A program made the position numbers and the translations under genes. Shown here in pieces: positions 24,201 through 30,864 of a DNA stretch of 38,727 nt (position 1 is the stretch's first letter; every line of letters begins with the position of its first letter). Below the pieces are notes generated by a model, which was not told the origin of the DNA, did not search any database, and saw nothing but the letters and a program-made list of their open reading frames with translations. The DNA is from an uncultured Ruminiclostridium sp. (lineage in GTDB: Bacteria > Bacillota > Clostridia > Oscillospirales > Ruminococcaceae), in NCBI GenBank assembly GCA_944386545.1, contig CALXBK010000015.1, forward strand, positions 1-38,727, given 5' to 3'.

Positions 24201-24699
24201 TGAACAGCAGGGCAAAACTCCCGAAATCATGCCCGAATGTCTTGTGGATATAAAGATTGACGCATTTATCCCCGAAAAATATATCTCAAATCAGGCGCAG
24301 AGAGTGGACTGCTACCGCAAGATAGCCATGATTGAAAACCGCGAGGACGCAATGGACGTCACCGACGAGCTTATCGACCGCTACGGCGATATACCGAGAA
24401 GCGTAAAGGGTCTTATAGACGTCGCAAGGCTCCGCCGCACGGCGCGTGAGATGAAAATATCCGAGATAATCCAAAGCGGCGACAATATGCTGTTCTATCC
24501 TGAAGAAATGGAAAAGCCGACAATGGAGCGCATTGCCGCAGTCAGCGGAAAATTCGGCAAAAAGCTCTCTCTTGTGCTGACGGGAAAGCCGAATTTCAGA
24601 ATTTCGGGAGTAGCGGCACTGGGCGGTCCCATAAAGGTGCTTGACAACGTTCTTAACGCTATGAAAAGCTCAAAAGAGCCGGTTGACGGAGGTGCGTAA
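21202..24699 (+). CDS. mfd: Transcription-repair coupling factor
   Basis: Removes RNA polymerase stalled at DNA lesions and recruits UvrA. 1165 residues, standard Mfd length. The N-terminal UvrB-like part spans about 1-330 (TEGSAARLCEDINVMSGGT; GSIADVFPANSERPVRIELW). The RNA polymerase-binding CarD-like domain is near 485-560 (DISKGDLVVHSSYGIGLFEG). The translocase has Walker A GDVGFGKTEVALRAAF near 645, DEEQRFG near 747, SATPIPRTL and the arginine-finger motif QLRGRVGRTNRRAYAY near 915. A TRCF domain ends the protein. The last codon overlaps the next start in TAATG. Confidence 0.97.
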   Translation: MELIRNMAGMISEYRKSLNHISSGEPVPLLVTGLSHIHKAHFLAALCGENIGFPLLVITDTEGSAARLCEDINVMSGGTAAYQFPASELMLGDTEAQSGEYTCRRIETLWAALSGKAKLVIASAEAAVQLTVPSDVLKSHTLSIKSGDEISLDTLSRTLVCAGYTRCDLIEGKGQFSIRGSIADVFPANSERPVRIELWGDEVDTVSYFDEESQRRIQNIEEAQITPCTEVITDKELLCERLEALLQKLLAKKKNNLEIIKRLRRDVSLLKDGVALPSPMRYFPLCYENAGTVFNYTKGVIVCESFASAQAAKNVTAAHLEDLKLLAESGNICKGLERFLLQRQEYEQLVNDSVRLYFDAFIRGGGIDLSGVIKTDCTQLSPWSGAYKNLCEELDNYKSDGYTCLIFAGTEKAAKVLAQDLQDDGYPADFSKSPKKLYLKRITVTVGILSAGFEYPEEKLAVMTACGASKQTGRVAKRKFKKGEQIRSLTDISKGDLVVHSSYGIGLFEGVEKLTADGISKDYIKIKYAGTDVLYVPVTQLDLISRYIGSGDAGTVRLNKLGTEAWKKAKTKAKAAAGEMAAQLIELYSKRMRAKGFAFSPDGEKQHIFEDRFSYVETDDQLRCIGEIKRDMQKGMPMERLLCGDVGFGKTEVALRAAFKCVSDGKQCALLVPTTVLAWQHFQTVQKRMEGFDVRVELLSRLRTAKEQKQILKKLADGEIDIIVGTHRLVQKDVEFKDLGLVIIDEEQRFGVNDKEKLKTAFTGVDVLTLSATPIPRTLNMAMSGIRDMSVIETPPGDRRPVTTYVIEHDKGVIAQAINKELRRNGQVYYVHNRIDSIYSCAAELHELVPQAQIGVAHGRMDEDELLDVWRRLIEGEINVLVCTTLIETGVDVPNCNTLIIENSDRMGLAQLHQLRGRVGRTNRRAYAYFTFTRGKMLSEIATKRLDAIREFTRFGSGFRIAMKDLEIRGAGSVLGESQSGHLESVGYDMYVKLLSEAVLEQQGKTPEIMPECLVDIKIDAFIPEKYISNQAQRVDCYRKIAMIENREDAMDVTDELIDRYGDIPRSVKGLIDVARLRRTAREMKISEIIQSGDNMLFYPEEMEKPTMERIAAVSGKFGKKLSLVLTGKPNFRISGVAALGGPIKVLDNVLNAMKSSKEPVDGGA

Positions 24700-25199
24700 T
24701 GGCAAAAAAGAAAAGTATAAAACAAAAGCTGATTATAGCGGCGGTAGTTGCCGGAGCGTTACTGCTTATCGTCGGCTCGTTCTTTCTGAGGGATATTATG
24801 CTCAAGGCGGGACTTGTCGAGCTTGAGCGAAACGAGATACTGAGCGTTAAGACAAAGTATTCCGCTTCGATTGAGAAAATAACCGACGTTGCCCTGCAAG
24901 GCGATGACCTCACCGTATCGGTAAAGCACGGCGGACTGTTTGAAAAGGCACAGCTCACCTACACAAACGCCGAAAGGCTTGGGAGGGAGTGCGCCGAGGA
25001 GGTTTCGGTGCTGTGTCACACCTATTGCCACAGGATAGAAAAGACGGGCTGTACGGTTATTTTCAGCTTTAATAAGAGCTTTACAAAACAGCTTGTTTAC
25101 AGCGAAGCGGAAACAGACGAAAAGGGATACGAGCCGCTCGGAGACGGCTGGTACTATTACGAAAAGCCGCAGGACAGCGAAAATTCACAGCAAGGATAA
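24699..25199 (+). CDS. Single-pass membrane protein of unknown function
   Basis: 166 residues. A basic N-terminus (MAKKKSIKQK) precedes one membrane helix (IIAAVVAGALLLIVGSFFL), with the rest probably outside the membrane. The outer part has two cysteines in SVLCHTYCHRIEKTGC and ends in an acidic Gln/Ser tail. No family recognised. The start overlaps the mfd stop (TAATG) and the stop is 8 nt before aroK, so it is co-expressed with both. It should not be confused with the peptidyl-prolyl isomerase that follows mfd in some Firmicutes: it has no such motif. Confidence 0.65.
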   Translation: MAKKKSIKQKLIIAAVVAGALLLIVGSFFLRDIMLKAGLVELERNEILSVKTKYSASIEKITDVALQGDDLTVSVKHGGLFEKAQLTYTNAERLGRECAEEVSVLCHTYCHRIEKTGCTVIFSFNKSFTKQLVYSEAETDEKGYEPLGDGWYYYEKPQDSENSQQG

Positions 25200-25207
25200 A
25201 AACAGCC

Positions 25208-25711
25208 ATGAAAAATATAATACTCATCGGTATGCCGGGGGCGGGAAAAAGCACGGCGGGCGTACTGCTTGCAAAATCCCTCGCATTTGATTTTACCGAT
25301 ACCGATCTTATAATACAAAAACAGCAGGGCAAGCCGCTTCAGCAAATAATAGACAAAATCGGCATAGAGGGATTTTTAAAGAACGAGGAGCTTGCGCTTT
25401 TGTCGGTTGACTGCAACGATACCGTAATAGCAACGGGCGGCTCGGCGGTATTCTCCGAAAGGGGAATGGAGCATTTAAAGCAAAGCGGTATATGTGTGTA
25501 TATCCGTGTTCCCGAAGCGGAGCTTACCCGCCGCCTCACCAATATAAAAACGCGAGGGATAGCCTGCAAAAAGGGTGAAACGGTTGCCGAGATAATGGCG
25601 CAAAGAGAGCCGTATTACGAGAAGTACGCCGATATTACGGTGGACTGCGACAGCATTACCGCAGAGGAGCTGACCGAGAGAATAATAAACTCGGCTCAGA
25701 ATTTACTTTGA
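25208..25711 (+). CDS. aroK: Shikimate kinase
   Basis: Phosphorylates shikimate in chorismate synthesis. 167 residues. Walker A is GMPGAGKSTAG (residues 8-18), the Mg-binding TDTDLIIQ follows, the shikimate-binding loop is ATGGSAVF (usually GGGA), and the lid region includes REPYYEKYADITVD. The length and order fit AroK well. It ends the long plus-strand series and is closed by the bidirectional terminator at 25719-25755. Confidence 0.92.
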   Translation: MKNIILIGMPGAGKSTAGVLLAKSLAFDFTDTDLIIQKQQGKPLQQIIDKIGIEGFLKNEELALLSVDCNDTVIATGGSAVFSERGMEHLKQSGICVYIRVPEAELTRRLTNIKTRGIACKKGETVAEIMAQREPYYEKYADITVDCDSITAEELTERIINSAQNLL

Positions 25712-25718
25712 AAATAAA

Positions 25719-25755
25719 AAACGCCGGAAGGATTTTTCAGCTCCTTCCGGCGTTT
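25719..25755. terminator. Bidirectional terminator between aroK and metK
   Basis: AAACGCCGGAAGGA and TCCTTCCGGCGTTT form a perfect 14-bp stem with a 9-nt loop. A-rich sequence precedes it and T-rich sequence follows it, so it works for both convergent genes. Confidence 0.92.
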
Positions 25756-25767
25756 ATTTATCCGTGA

Positions 25768-26943
25768 TTATTCTGCGAGTGCGTTTTTAAGCGCATCTGT
25801 TTTATCGGTTTTCTCCCATGCGACGTCAAGGTCGGTCCTTCCCATGTGACCGTATGCCGCGAGAGGGTTGTATTTTGTTTCTCTTAAAGCAAGCGAGCTT
25901 ATGATAGCGTCGGGGCGAAGGTCGAATACCTTCTTTACCGCCTCGGCAATTTTTTCATCAGCCGCAACGCCCGTGCCGAAGGTGTCAACCAGCACCGAAA
26001 CGGGTTTTGCAACGCCTATCGCATAAGCAAGCTGAACCTCACAGCGCTTTGCGAGCTTTGCCGCAACGATGTTCTTTGCAACGTATCTTGCCGCATAAGT
26101 CGCCGAGCGATCAACCTTTGTGGGATCCTTGCCCGAAAATGCGCCGCCGCCGTGTCTGCCCATGCCGCCGTAGGTGTCAACGATAATCTTTCTGCCCGTA
26201 AGACCGCTGTCGCCCTGAGGACCGCCCACTACAAAGCGTCCCGTGGGGTTGATGAGTATTTTTGTATCGCTGTCCATAAGCTGTGCGGGGATAACCGCGT
26301 CGATTACAAGGCGCTTGATGTCCTCGTGGAGCTGCTGCTGCGCCGCATTTGCTTTATGCTGAGAGGATACTACAACGGTGTCTATTCTTGTGGGTACGCC
26401 GTCGTCATATTCTACCGTTACCTGTGTTTTTCCGTCGGGGAGAAGGTAATCTATCTCGCCCGATTTTCTTACCTCGGTGAGCTTTTTTGTAAGCGCATGA
26501 GCGAGTGAAATCGGCATAGGCATAAGCTCCGGGGTTTCGTCGCACGCATAGCCGAACATCATGCCCTGGTCGCCTGCACCCGTTTGCCCTGCGTTGTCTG
26601 CTCTGCCCTCAAGCGCATTGTCAACGCCCATTGCGATGTCGGGGCTCTGCTTGTCGATTGAGGTGAGAACGGCGCAGGTGTTGCAGTCAAAGCCGTATTC
26701 GCTGCTTGTATAGCCTGTTTCACGAACTACCCTTCTTGCAACTGCGGGAATGTCAACGGACGCCGTTGTGGTAATCTCGCCCATTACCATAATCATGCCG
26801 GTGGTAACGCAGGTTTCGCACGCTACTCTTGCATAGCTGTCCTGCGCTAAGATTTCATCGAGTATTCCGTCGGAGATACGATCGCATATCTTGTCGGGAT
26901 GTCCCTCCGTAACGCTTTCAGAGGTGAATAAGTATTTTGCCAT
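25768..26943 (-). CDS. metK: S-adenosylmethionine synthetase
   Basis: Makes SAM from methionine and ATP. 391 residues, standard. Signatures are present in order: [20 protein letters not shown] (ATP and Mg binding), [19 protein letters not shown] (MetK signature 1) and [17 protein letters not shown] (signature 2, triphosphate binding). GGAAAGGAAAG precedes the ATG. It is transcribed alone from the promoter at 27210-27238 through an S-box riboswitch, and ends at the bidirectional terminator. Confidence 0.97.
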   Translation of the reverse strand: MAKYLFTSESVTEGHPDKICDRISDGILDEILAQDSYARVACETCVTTGMIMVMGEITTTASVDIPAVARRVVRETGYTSSEYGFDCNTCAVLTSIDKQSPDIAMGVDNALEGRADNAGQTGAGDQGMMFGYACDETPELMPMPISLAHALTKKLTEVRKSGEIDYLLPDGKTQVTVEYDDGVPTRIDTVVVSSQHKANAAQQQLHEDIKRLVIDAVIPAQLMDSDTKILINPTGRFVVGGPQGDSGLTGRKIIVDTYGGMGRHGGGAFSGKDPTKVDRSATYAARYVAKNIVAAKLAKRCEVQLAYAIGVAKPVSVLVDTFGTGVAADEKIAEAVKKVFDLRPDAIISSLALRETKYNPLAAYGHMGRTDLDVAWEKTDKTDALKNALAE

Positions 26944-26997
26944 TTTCTTTCCTTTCCTTAAACTGCGGGCTGTCGCCCTATTCGGGTTGTGAGCATT

Positions 26998-27018
26998 AAA
27001 AAAACTCCCTTTCGGGAG
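26998..27018 (-). terminator. Riboswitch-controlled terminator of metK
   Basis: On the minus strand CTCCC-gaaa-GGGAG followed by seven T. Its 5' arm overlaps GCTCC, which can pair with GGAGC just behind the aptamer P1 stem. SAM binding should hold P1 and let this terminator form; without SAM the GGAGC/GCTCC pairing prevents it. Confidence 0.9.
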
Positions 27019-27040
27019 CGTGACGGTCTTATGTCTTGCT

Positions 27041-27194
27041 CCTCATCTCTCGGTCGCACTAAAGTGCGCCGTAGGAATTAGCACCATTTTTCGCAAAAGC
27101 GAAACGGTTGCTGGGTTTACGGAGCCTGACTCCCAATCTGCCGCGCATTTTTTATAGAACACACGACAAAAAATGTAAACCGCTCTTGATAAGG
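27041..27194 (-). promoter_or_regulatory. SAM-I (S-box) riboswitch aptamer with enlarged P2 region
   Basis: P1 is CCTTATC with GATGAGG. The conserved core is present on the minus strand: CAGCAACC, ATGGTGCTAATTCC (P3/J3-4), a P4 hairpin GCGCAC-ttta-GTGCG, and GAGAGATGAG. P2 is formed by GGTTTAC and GTAAACC. Between them lie about 54 nt, including an ATTTTTT/AAAAAAT stem and a GGAG/CTCC stem, where the classical aptamer has a short kink-turn stem and loop. The distance from CTTATC to CAACC is about 40 nt longer than in the B. subtilis S-box. It controls metK. Confidence 0.92.
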
Positions 27195-27209
27195 TCTTTT
27201 ACATTTCGT

Positions 27210-27238
27210 ATTGTAGCATATATATCTGTGTTTGTCAA
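27210..27238 (-). promoter_or_regulatory. metK promoter
   Basis: TTGACA, 17 nt and TACAAT on the minus strand; transcription would start about 10 nt before the riboswitch P1 stem. Confidence 0.85.
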
Positions 27239-27279
27239 GAAAAATTTGAAAACTGCCGTAAAAAGGCTGATTTTTACGA

Positions 27280-27315
27280 AAAACAGTAAAAATTATCCCC
27301 CGATTTACGGGGGAT
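27280..27315 (-). terminator. Terminator behind the TPM-like gene
   Basis: ATCCCCC pairs with GGGGGAT over a 7-nt loop, followed on the minus strand by AATTTTTACTGTTTTT. It lies 9 nt behind the stop codon at 27324. Confidence 0.8.
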
Positions 27316-27323
27316 ATTAATTA

Positions 27324-27797
27324 TTAATCGTTTGAGCTTTGGCGTTTTGTCTTTGTCACATTTGAGTAAAGGTAAATATCATTAGAGCGTGAAAGCGAGA
27401 AGCTGTCCTTTACTATGTAGTTATGGGCGAGCTTTTCAAACTTTACGCTTTTGAGCTGGGATTTATGATAGGTTACAATTGCGAAGCCTATAATAAGGCC
27501 TATGCCGAGCGAAATTAAGACTATGATAAGTATGTTCGGACTGTCTGAGCTTTTCTTTGCTTTAGGGAGAGCTTCAACGGCTTCTTCGTCTGCCGTATCC
27601 GCCTGAGCTTGTGCGTTGGCGGAAATAACGACCGTTTCCTCGCACGCTTCGGGTAAAGCCTCAGTCGAGATAACTATTGCTTCACAAACAGCCTCGGCAG
27701 GTTCTTCGGCAAATGCGGTAAAGCCTGCCGCAGTAACAGTCACAGCAAGTGCGGTTAATGTGCACAGAGCCTTTTTAATAAAAGTATTTCTTTTCAT
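27324..27797 (-). CDS. TPM-family-like secreted membrane protein lacking the TPM domain
   Basis: 157 residues. A signal peptide (residues 1-30, ALCTLTALAVTVTAAGFTAF) is followed by about 50 acidic, Ala/Glu-rich residues, one membrane helix (NILIIVLISLGIGLIIGFAI) and a cytoplasmic tail ending NYIVKDSFSLSRSNDIYLYS plus NVTKTKRQ. That tail is very like the end of Clostridia TPM-domain (YgcG-like) proteins, which are encoded next to zinc-ribbon proteins just as here. The 130-150 residue TPM domain expected between signal peptide and membrane helix is missing. AAGGAGGG precedes the ATG; the upstream zinc-ribbon gene ends 12 nt before, so they form an operon. Confidence 0.65.
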   Translation of the reverse strand: MKRNTFIKKALCTLTALAVTVTAAGFTAFAEEPAEAVCEAIVISTEALPEACEETVVISANAQAQADTADEEAVEALPKAKKSSDSPNILIIVLISLGIGLIIGFAIVTYHKSQLKSVKFEKLAHNYIVKDSFSLSRSNDIYLYSNVTKTKRQSSND

Positions 27798-27809
27798 ACA
27801 GCACCCTCC

Positions 27810-28901
27810 TTAAAGCACGTTAATCAGCATGGCAATGGCAAAGGCAACGCCTGCGCCTATCAGCCACGACAGCAGGAACCAGCGCCACCATGCGCCCTTG
27901 TCAAGCGGGAGGTTTCCGACGAACTTGCCTGTCTGTCCGTTCATTGCGAATAAGAAGGTCTGATCGTTCCACTTTGCGTTGAGCAGCCATACGGGGTACA
28001 TCGCATATTTTACCGAGCCGTTTTTGAGCTGTACGGAGTTTGTTTCATTTGTAACGGTGTCATAGCCCCTGACCGTTTCTCTCAGCTTTTCGACCGAGCT
28101 GTTCTTGATACGGGTGTTTGCACGCTCTTGTGATGCCTTGTCGTCAACATCGTATTTATCCGCCATATATCCTGACAGATATGCGGTTGCGAATTGAGCT
28201 TCGTCGGCGGGATCATACGGCTCAATGGACTCCATAAGGTCGTCGGGCATTTTTGAGGAGCCGTCAACCGGCACTCTTTCAAAGGAAAGGCTGCCCTCGC
28301 GGAAAACTCTGTAATACGAGGTCTTTGTGTAGTTGTAATTCGAGTCGCTCCAGCGCTTTACCTTTGTTGCACGGAATGATGCCTGTGCGTCGGCGTCCGC
28401 CTGATATATCCAGAACGGTATGTAAACGCCCTTGACCTCGTCGATGTAGCTGTCCGTTCTGAATGCCTTGGGCAGGAGCTTTTTTCCGCAAAGGTGCTTT
28501 TTAAACGCCTCTTTTGCCGCCTCCTTGTCCAGCTTGAACGGTATGATAATATCCGGTTTTTTGTCGCCCGCAAACTGACCTGTCATTACAACAGGACTGC
28601 CGCAGTAAGGACAGCTTGACGCACCTGTCGTCTCCTCGCAGATAATCTGACCGCCGCAGGACTTGCAAAGGTAAACCTTCTGTCCTTCAAGCTCGCTTGC
28701 CATCCATTCGTTGCCCGGCTGAGATGACCAGTCGAGCATATCCGGCTTTTCCTCCTTGAGCGATTCGTCGTACGCCTTGAAGGTTTCGGCGTCAAATTCA
28801 TTCTCGCAATACGGACATTTCATCTTCTGCGAGCCGCTGTCAAATTCCAGCGAGGCGCCGCAGCAGGGACATTTGTATTCCAGTATGGCTCCCATATACA
28901 T
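27810..28901 (-). CDS. TFIIB-type zinc-ribbon membrane-anchored protein
   Basis: 363 residues. Two zinc ribbons at the N-terminus: CPCC near 11-14 with CPYC near 33-36, and CKSC near 81 with CPYC near 97. A beta-rich middle domain follows (PDIIIPFKLDKEAAKEAFKK; GVYIPFWIYQADADAQASF), then a C-terminal aromatic region and a single membrane helix (WFLLSWLIGAGVAFAIAMLI). The family is widespread in Clostridia beside TPM-domain proteins and has no known activity. Two starts are possible, ATG at 28901 or at 28895; AAAGGAAG is 3 nt from the first and 9 nt from the second, so 28895 is somewhat more likely. Confidence 0.8.
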   Translation of the reverse strand: MYMGAILEYKCPCCGASLEFDSGSQKMKCPYCENEFDAETFKAYDESLKEEKPDMLDWSSQPGNEWMASELEGQKVYLCKSCGGQIICEETTGASSCPYCGSPVVMTGQFAGDKKPDIIIPFKLDKEAAKEAFKKHLCGKKLLPKAFRTDSYIDEVKGVYIPFWIYQADADAQASFRATKVKRWSDSNYNYTKTSYYRVFREGSLSFERVPVDGSSKMPDDLMESIEPYDPADEAQFATAYLSGYMADKYDVDDKASQERANTRIKNSSVEKLRETVRGYDTVTNETNSVQLKNGSVKYAMYPVWLLNAKWNDQTFLFAMNGQTGKFVGNLPLDKGAWWRWFLLSWLIGAGVAFAIAMLINVL

Positions 28902-29106
28902 TTCTTCCTTTCGCTTTTTTGCAAAATTTCTTGCGGTAGGTATCTAAACCCCCAAAAATTATACCATAAAACAAAATTTTTTACAATAAAAAATACAAAA
29001 TTTTTAATCCTAATTTTTAATCCTACTCGCTTTTTGTAATAAATAATGCGGCAGCTTGCCTCCCTTGCATAAAAGCAAGCGCCTTGTAAAAAATGCTCAA
29101 AAACGC

Positions 29107-29135
29107 TTTACAATCAAAGTCGGCAAGGGTATATT
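29107..29135 (+). promoter_or_regulatory. guaB distal promoter (duplicated unit)
   Basis: TTTACA, 17 nt and TATATT. It is embedded in the first unit of an imperfect 51-bp tandem duplication (CAAAAACGCTTTACAATC...). The rest of the 380-nt gap from 28902 to 29284 holds no gene. Confidence 0.7.
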
Positions 29136-29157
29136 TGCACAAAACGTTCAAAAACGC

Positions 29158-29186
29158 TTGACAATTGTAGTTGGCAAAGGTATAAT
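29158..29186 (+). promoter_or_regulatory. guaB proximal promoter, consensus
   Basis: TTGACA, 17 nt and TATAAT, a perfect sigma-A promoter in the second unit of the tandem duplication, exactly 51 nt downstream of the first. Confidence 0.85.
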
Positions 29187-29208
29187 TAGGAGAAATACAT
29201 ACTTAAAG

Positions 29209-29258
29209 GTGCGGTGCTGACTACCGCCGTTTTTTGCCTTTGCCGCATCACTGCGGCA
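29209..29258 (+). promoter_or_regulatory. Possible attenuator in the guaB leader
   Basis: GCGGT (29211-29215) pairs with ACCGC (29223-29227) and is followed by CGTTTTTT, a short terminator. Downstream, TGCCGCA and TGCGGCA form a second hairpin (29241-29258). GTGCGG (29209-29214) can instead pair with CCGCAT (29243-29248), which would break both. The stems are short, so this is only a candidate. Confidence 0.4.
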
Positions 29259-29284
29259 CGACTTTTGAAAGGAAAGGTAACAAT

Positions 29285-30793
29285 ATGGCTTTTATTTATT
29301 CTGAACCCTCCCATACCTTTGGGGAGTATCTGCTTGTACCCGGTTATTCTTCTGCGGAGTGTATCCCCGCAAACGTATCGTTGCGTACTCCCGTTGTAAA
29401 GTTTAAAAAAGGCGAGGAGAGCAGCATCTGCATGAACATTCCTCTCGTTTCCGCAATAATGCAGTCGGTATCAGACGACAAGATGGCAGTAGCCCTTGCC
29501 AAGGAGGGCGGAATTTCCTTTATATACGGCTCACAGACGGTTGAGGACGAGGCGGCAATGGTAGCAAGAGTAAAGAGCTACAAGGCGGGCTATGTAAAGA
29601 GCGACTCTAACCTCTCTCCCGATATGACGCTTGCAGACGTGCTTGCGCTCAAGGCGAAGACGGGACATTCCACCATGCCCGTAACCTCTGACGGCACACC
29701 CCACGGCAAGCTTGTCGGAATAGTAACCGGCCGCGACTACAGAGTTTCGAGGATGTCGCCCGACCAAAAGGTTTCTACCTTTATGACCCCATTTGAAAAG
29801 CTTATTACCGCCCCCGCAGAAACAACCTTAAAGGAAGCGAACGATATAATCTGGGAGCACAAGCTCAACTCCCTGCCGATAGTTGACGACAACGGCGTGC
29901 TTATGTACTTCGTATTCAGAAAGGACTACGAACAGCACAAGGAAAACAAGAACGAGCTGCTTGACGCAAAGAAAAGATATGTAGTCGGCGCAGGTATAAA
30001 TACAAGAGATTACGAGCAGCGCGTACCCGCACTTGTAGAAGCGGGCGCAGATGTGCTTTGTATAGACAGCTCCGAGGGCTTCTCGGAATGGCAGAAAAGA
30101 ACAATCGACTGGATAAGGGCAAGGTACGGCGACACCGTAAAGGTAGGCGCAGGAAATGTTGTTGACAAGGACGGCTTCCGTTTCCTTGCAGACTGCGGTG
30201 CAGACTTTATCAAGGTAGGTATCGGCGGCGGCTCTATCTGTATCACCCGCGAGCAGAAGGGTATAGGCAGAGGACAGGCTACCGCACTTATCGAGGTATG
30301 CGAGGAGCGAAACAAGTACTTTGAGGAAACGGGTATTTATATCCCGATTTGCTCGGACGGCGGTATCGTACACGACTACCACATGACGCTCGCTCTGGCA
30401 ATGGGCGCAGACTTCCTCATGCTCGGCAGGTACTTCTCACGCTTTGACGAGTCCCCCACAAACAAGCTGTTTGTAAATGGAAGCTATGTTAAGGAATACT
30501 GGGGCGAGGGCTCAAACCGTGCAAGAAACTGGCAGAGATACGATATGGGCGGCGACGCAAAGCTCTCCTTTGAGGAGGGTGTTGACAGCTATGTTCCTTA
30601 TGCGGGAAGCTTAAAGGACAACGTTACCCGCTCGCTTTCCAAGGTGCGCTCGACAATGTGCAACTGCGGCTGTCTTAATATACCCGATTTTCAGAAGAGC
30701 GCAAAGCTCACCCTTGTTTCTTCTACAAGTATCGTAGAGGGCGGCTCTCACGATGTAATCCTCAAGGAAAACAGAGGCGCAAGAAGCGAATAA
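29285..30793 (+). CDS. guaB: IMP dehydrogenase, Tritrichomonas-like type
   Basis: Oxidises IMP to XMP, the committed step to GMP. 502 residues from the ATG at 29285 (GGAAAGG upstream). The TIM barrel is split by two CBS domains near residues 105-225 ([37 protein letters not shown]). The catalytic loop is [20 protein letters not shown] with the active Cys; the flap is [12 protein letters not shown] with the Arg-Tyr pair. The protein starts and ends like the enzyme of the protozoan Tritrichomonas foetus and shares its unusual catalytic loop, including Lys in FIKVGIGGG and Glu in [14 protein letters not shown], residues linked to low mycophenolic acid sensitivity there. Ordinary bacterial GuaB has GPGSICTTR. 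It is monocistronic with its own terminator. Confidence 0.96.
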   Translation: MAFIYSEPSHTFGEYLLVPGYSSAECIPANVSLRTPVVKFKKGEESSICMNIPLVSAIMQSVSDDKMAVALAKEGGISFIYGSQTVEDEAAMVARVKSYKAGYVKSDSNLSPDMTLADVLALKAKTGHSTMPVTSDGTPHGKLVGIVTGRDYRVSRMSPDQKVSTFMTPFEKLITAPAETTLKEANDIIWEHKLNSLPIVDDNGVLMYFVFRKDYEQHKENKNELLDAKKRYVVGAGINTRDYEQRVPALVEAGADVLCIDSSEGFSEWQKRTIDWIRARYGDTVKVGAGNVVDKDGFRFLADCGADFIKVGIGGGSICITREQKGIGRGQATALIEVCEERNKYFEETGIYIPICSDGGIVHDYHMTLALAMGADFLMLGRYFSRFDESPTNKLFVNGSYVKEYWGEGSNRARNWQRYDMGGDAKLSFEEGVDSYVPYAGSLKDNVTRSLSKVRSTMCNCGCLNIPDFQKSAKLTLVSSTSIVEGGSHDVILKENRGARSE

Positions 30794-30805
30794 TATTTTT
30801 GAAAT

Positions 30806-30835
30806 CAAAACTCCCCGTGCTGTCGGGGAGTTTTG
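30806..30835 (+). terminator. guaB terminator
   Basis: CAAAACTCCCC and GGGGAGTTTTG form an 11-bp stem with an 8-nt loop, 13 nt behind the guaB stop. The A-rich and T-rich flanks form part of the stem. Confidence 0.88.
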
Positions 30836-30864
30836 TTCATATAAACCATATCGGGGAAACAGCT

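Noticed and set aside
24699..25199. Foldase or peptidyl-prolyl isomerase (PrsA-like) behind mfd
   Set aside because: No rotamase motifs, and the protein is too short.
30799..30864. Start of the radical SAM protein at the upstream TTG (30799)
   Set aside because: It lies within the guaB terminator; the ATG at 30865 matches the family N-terminus.
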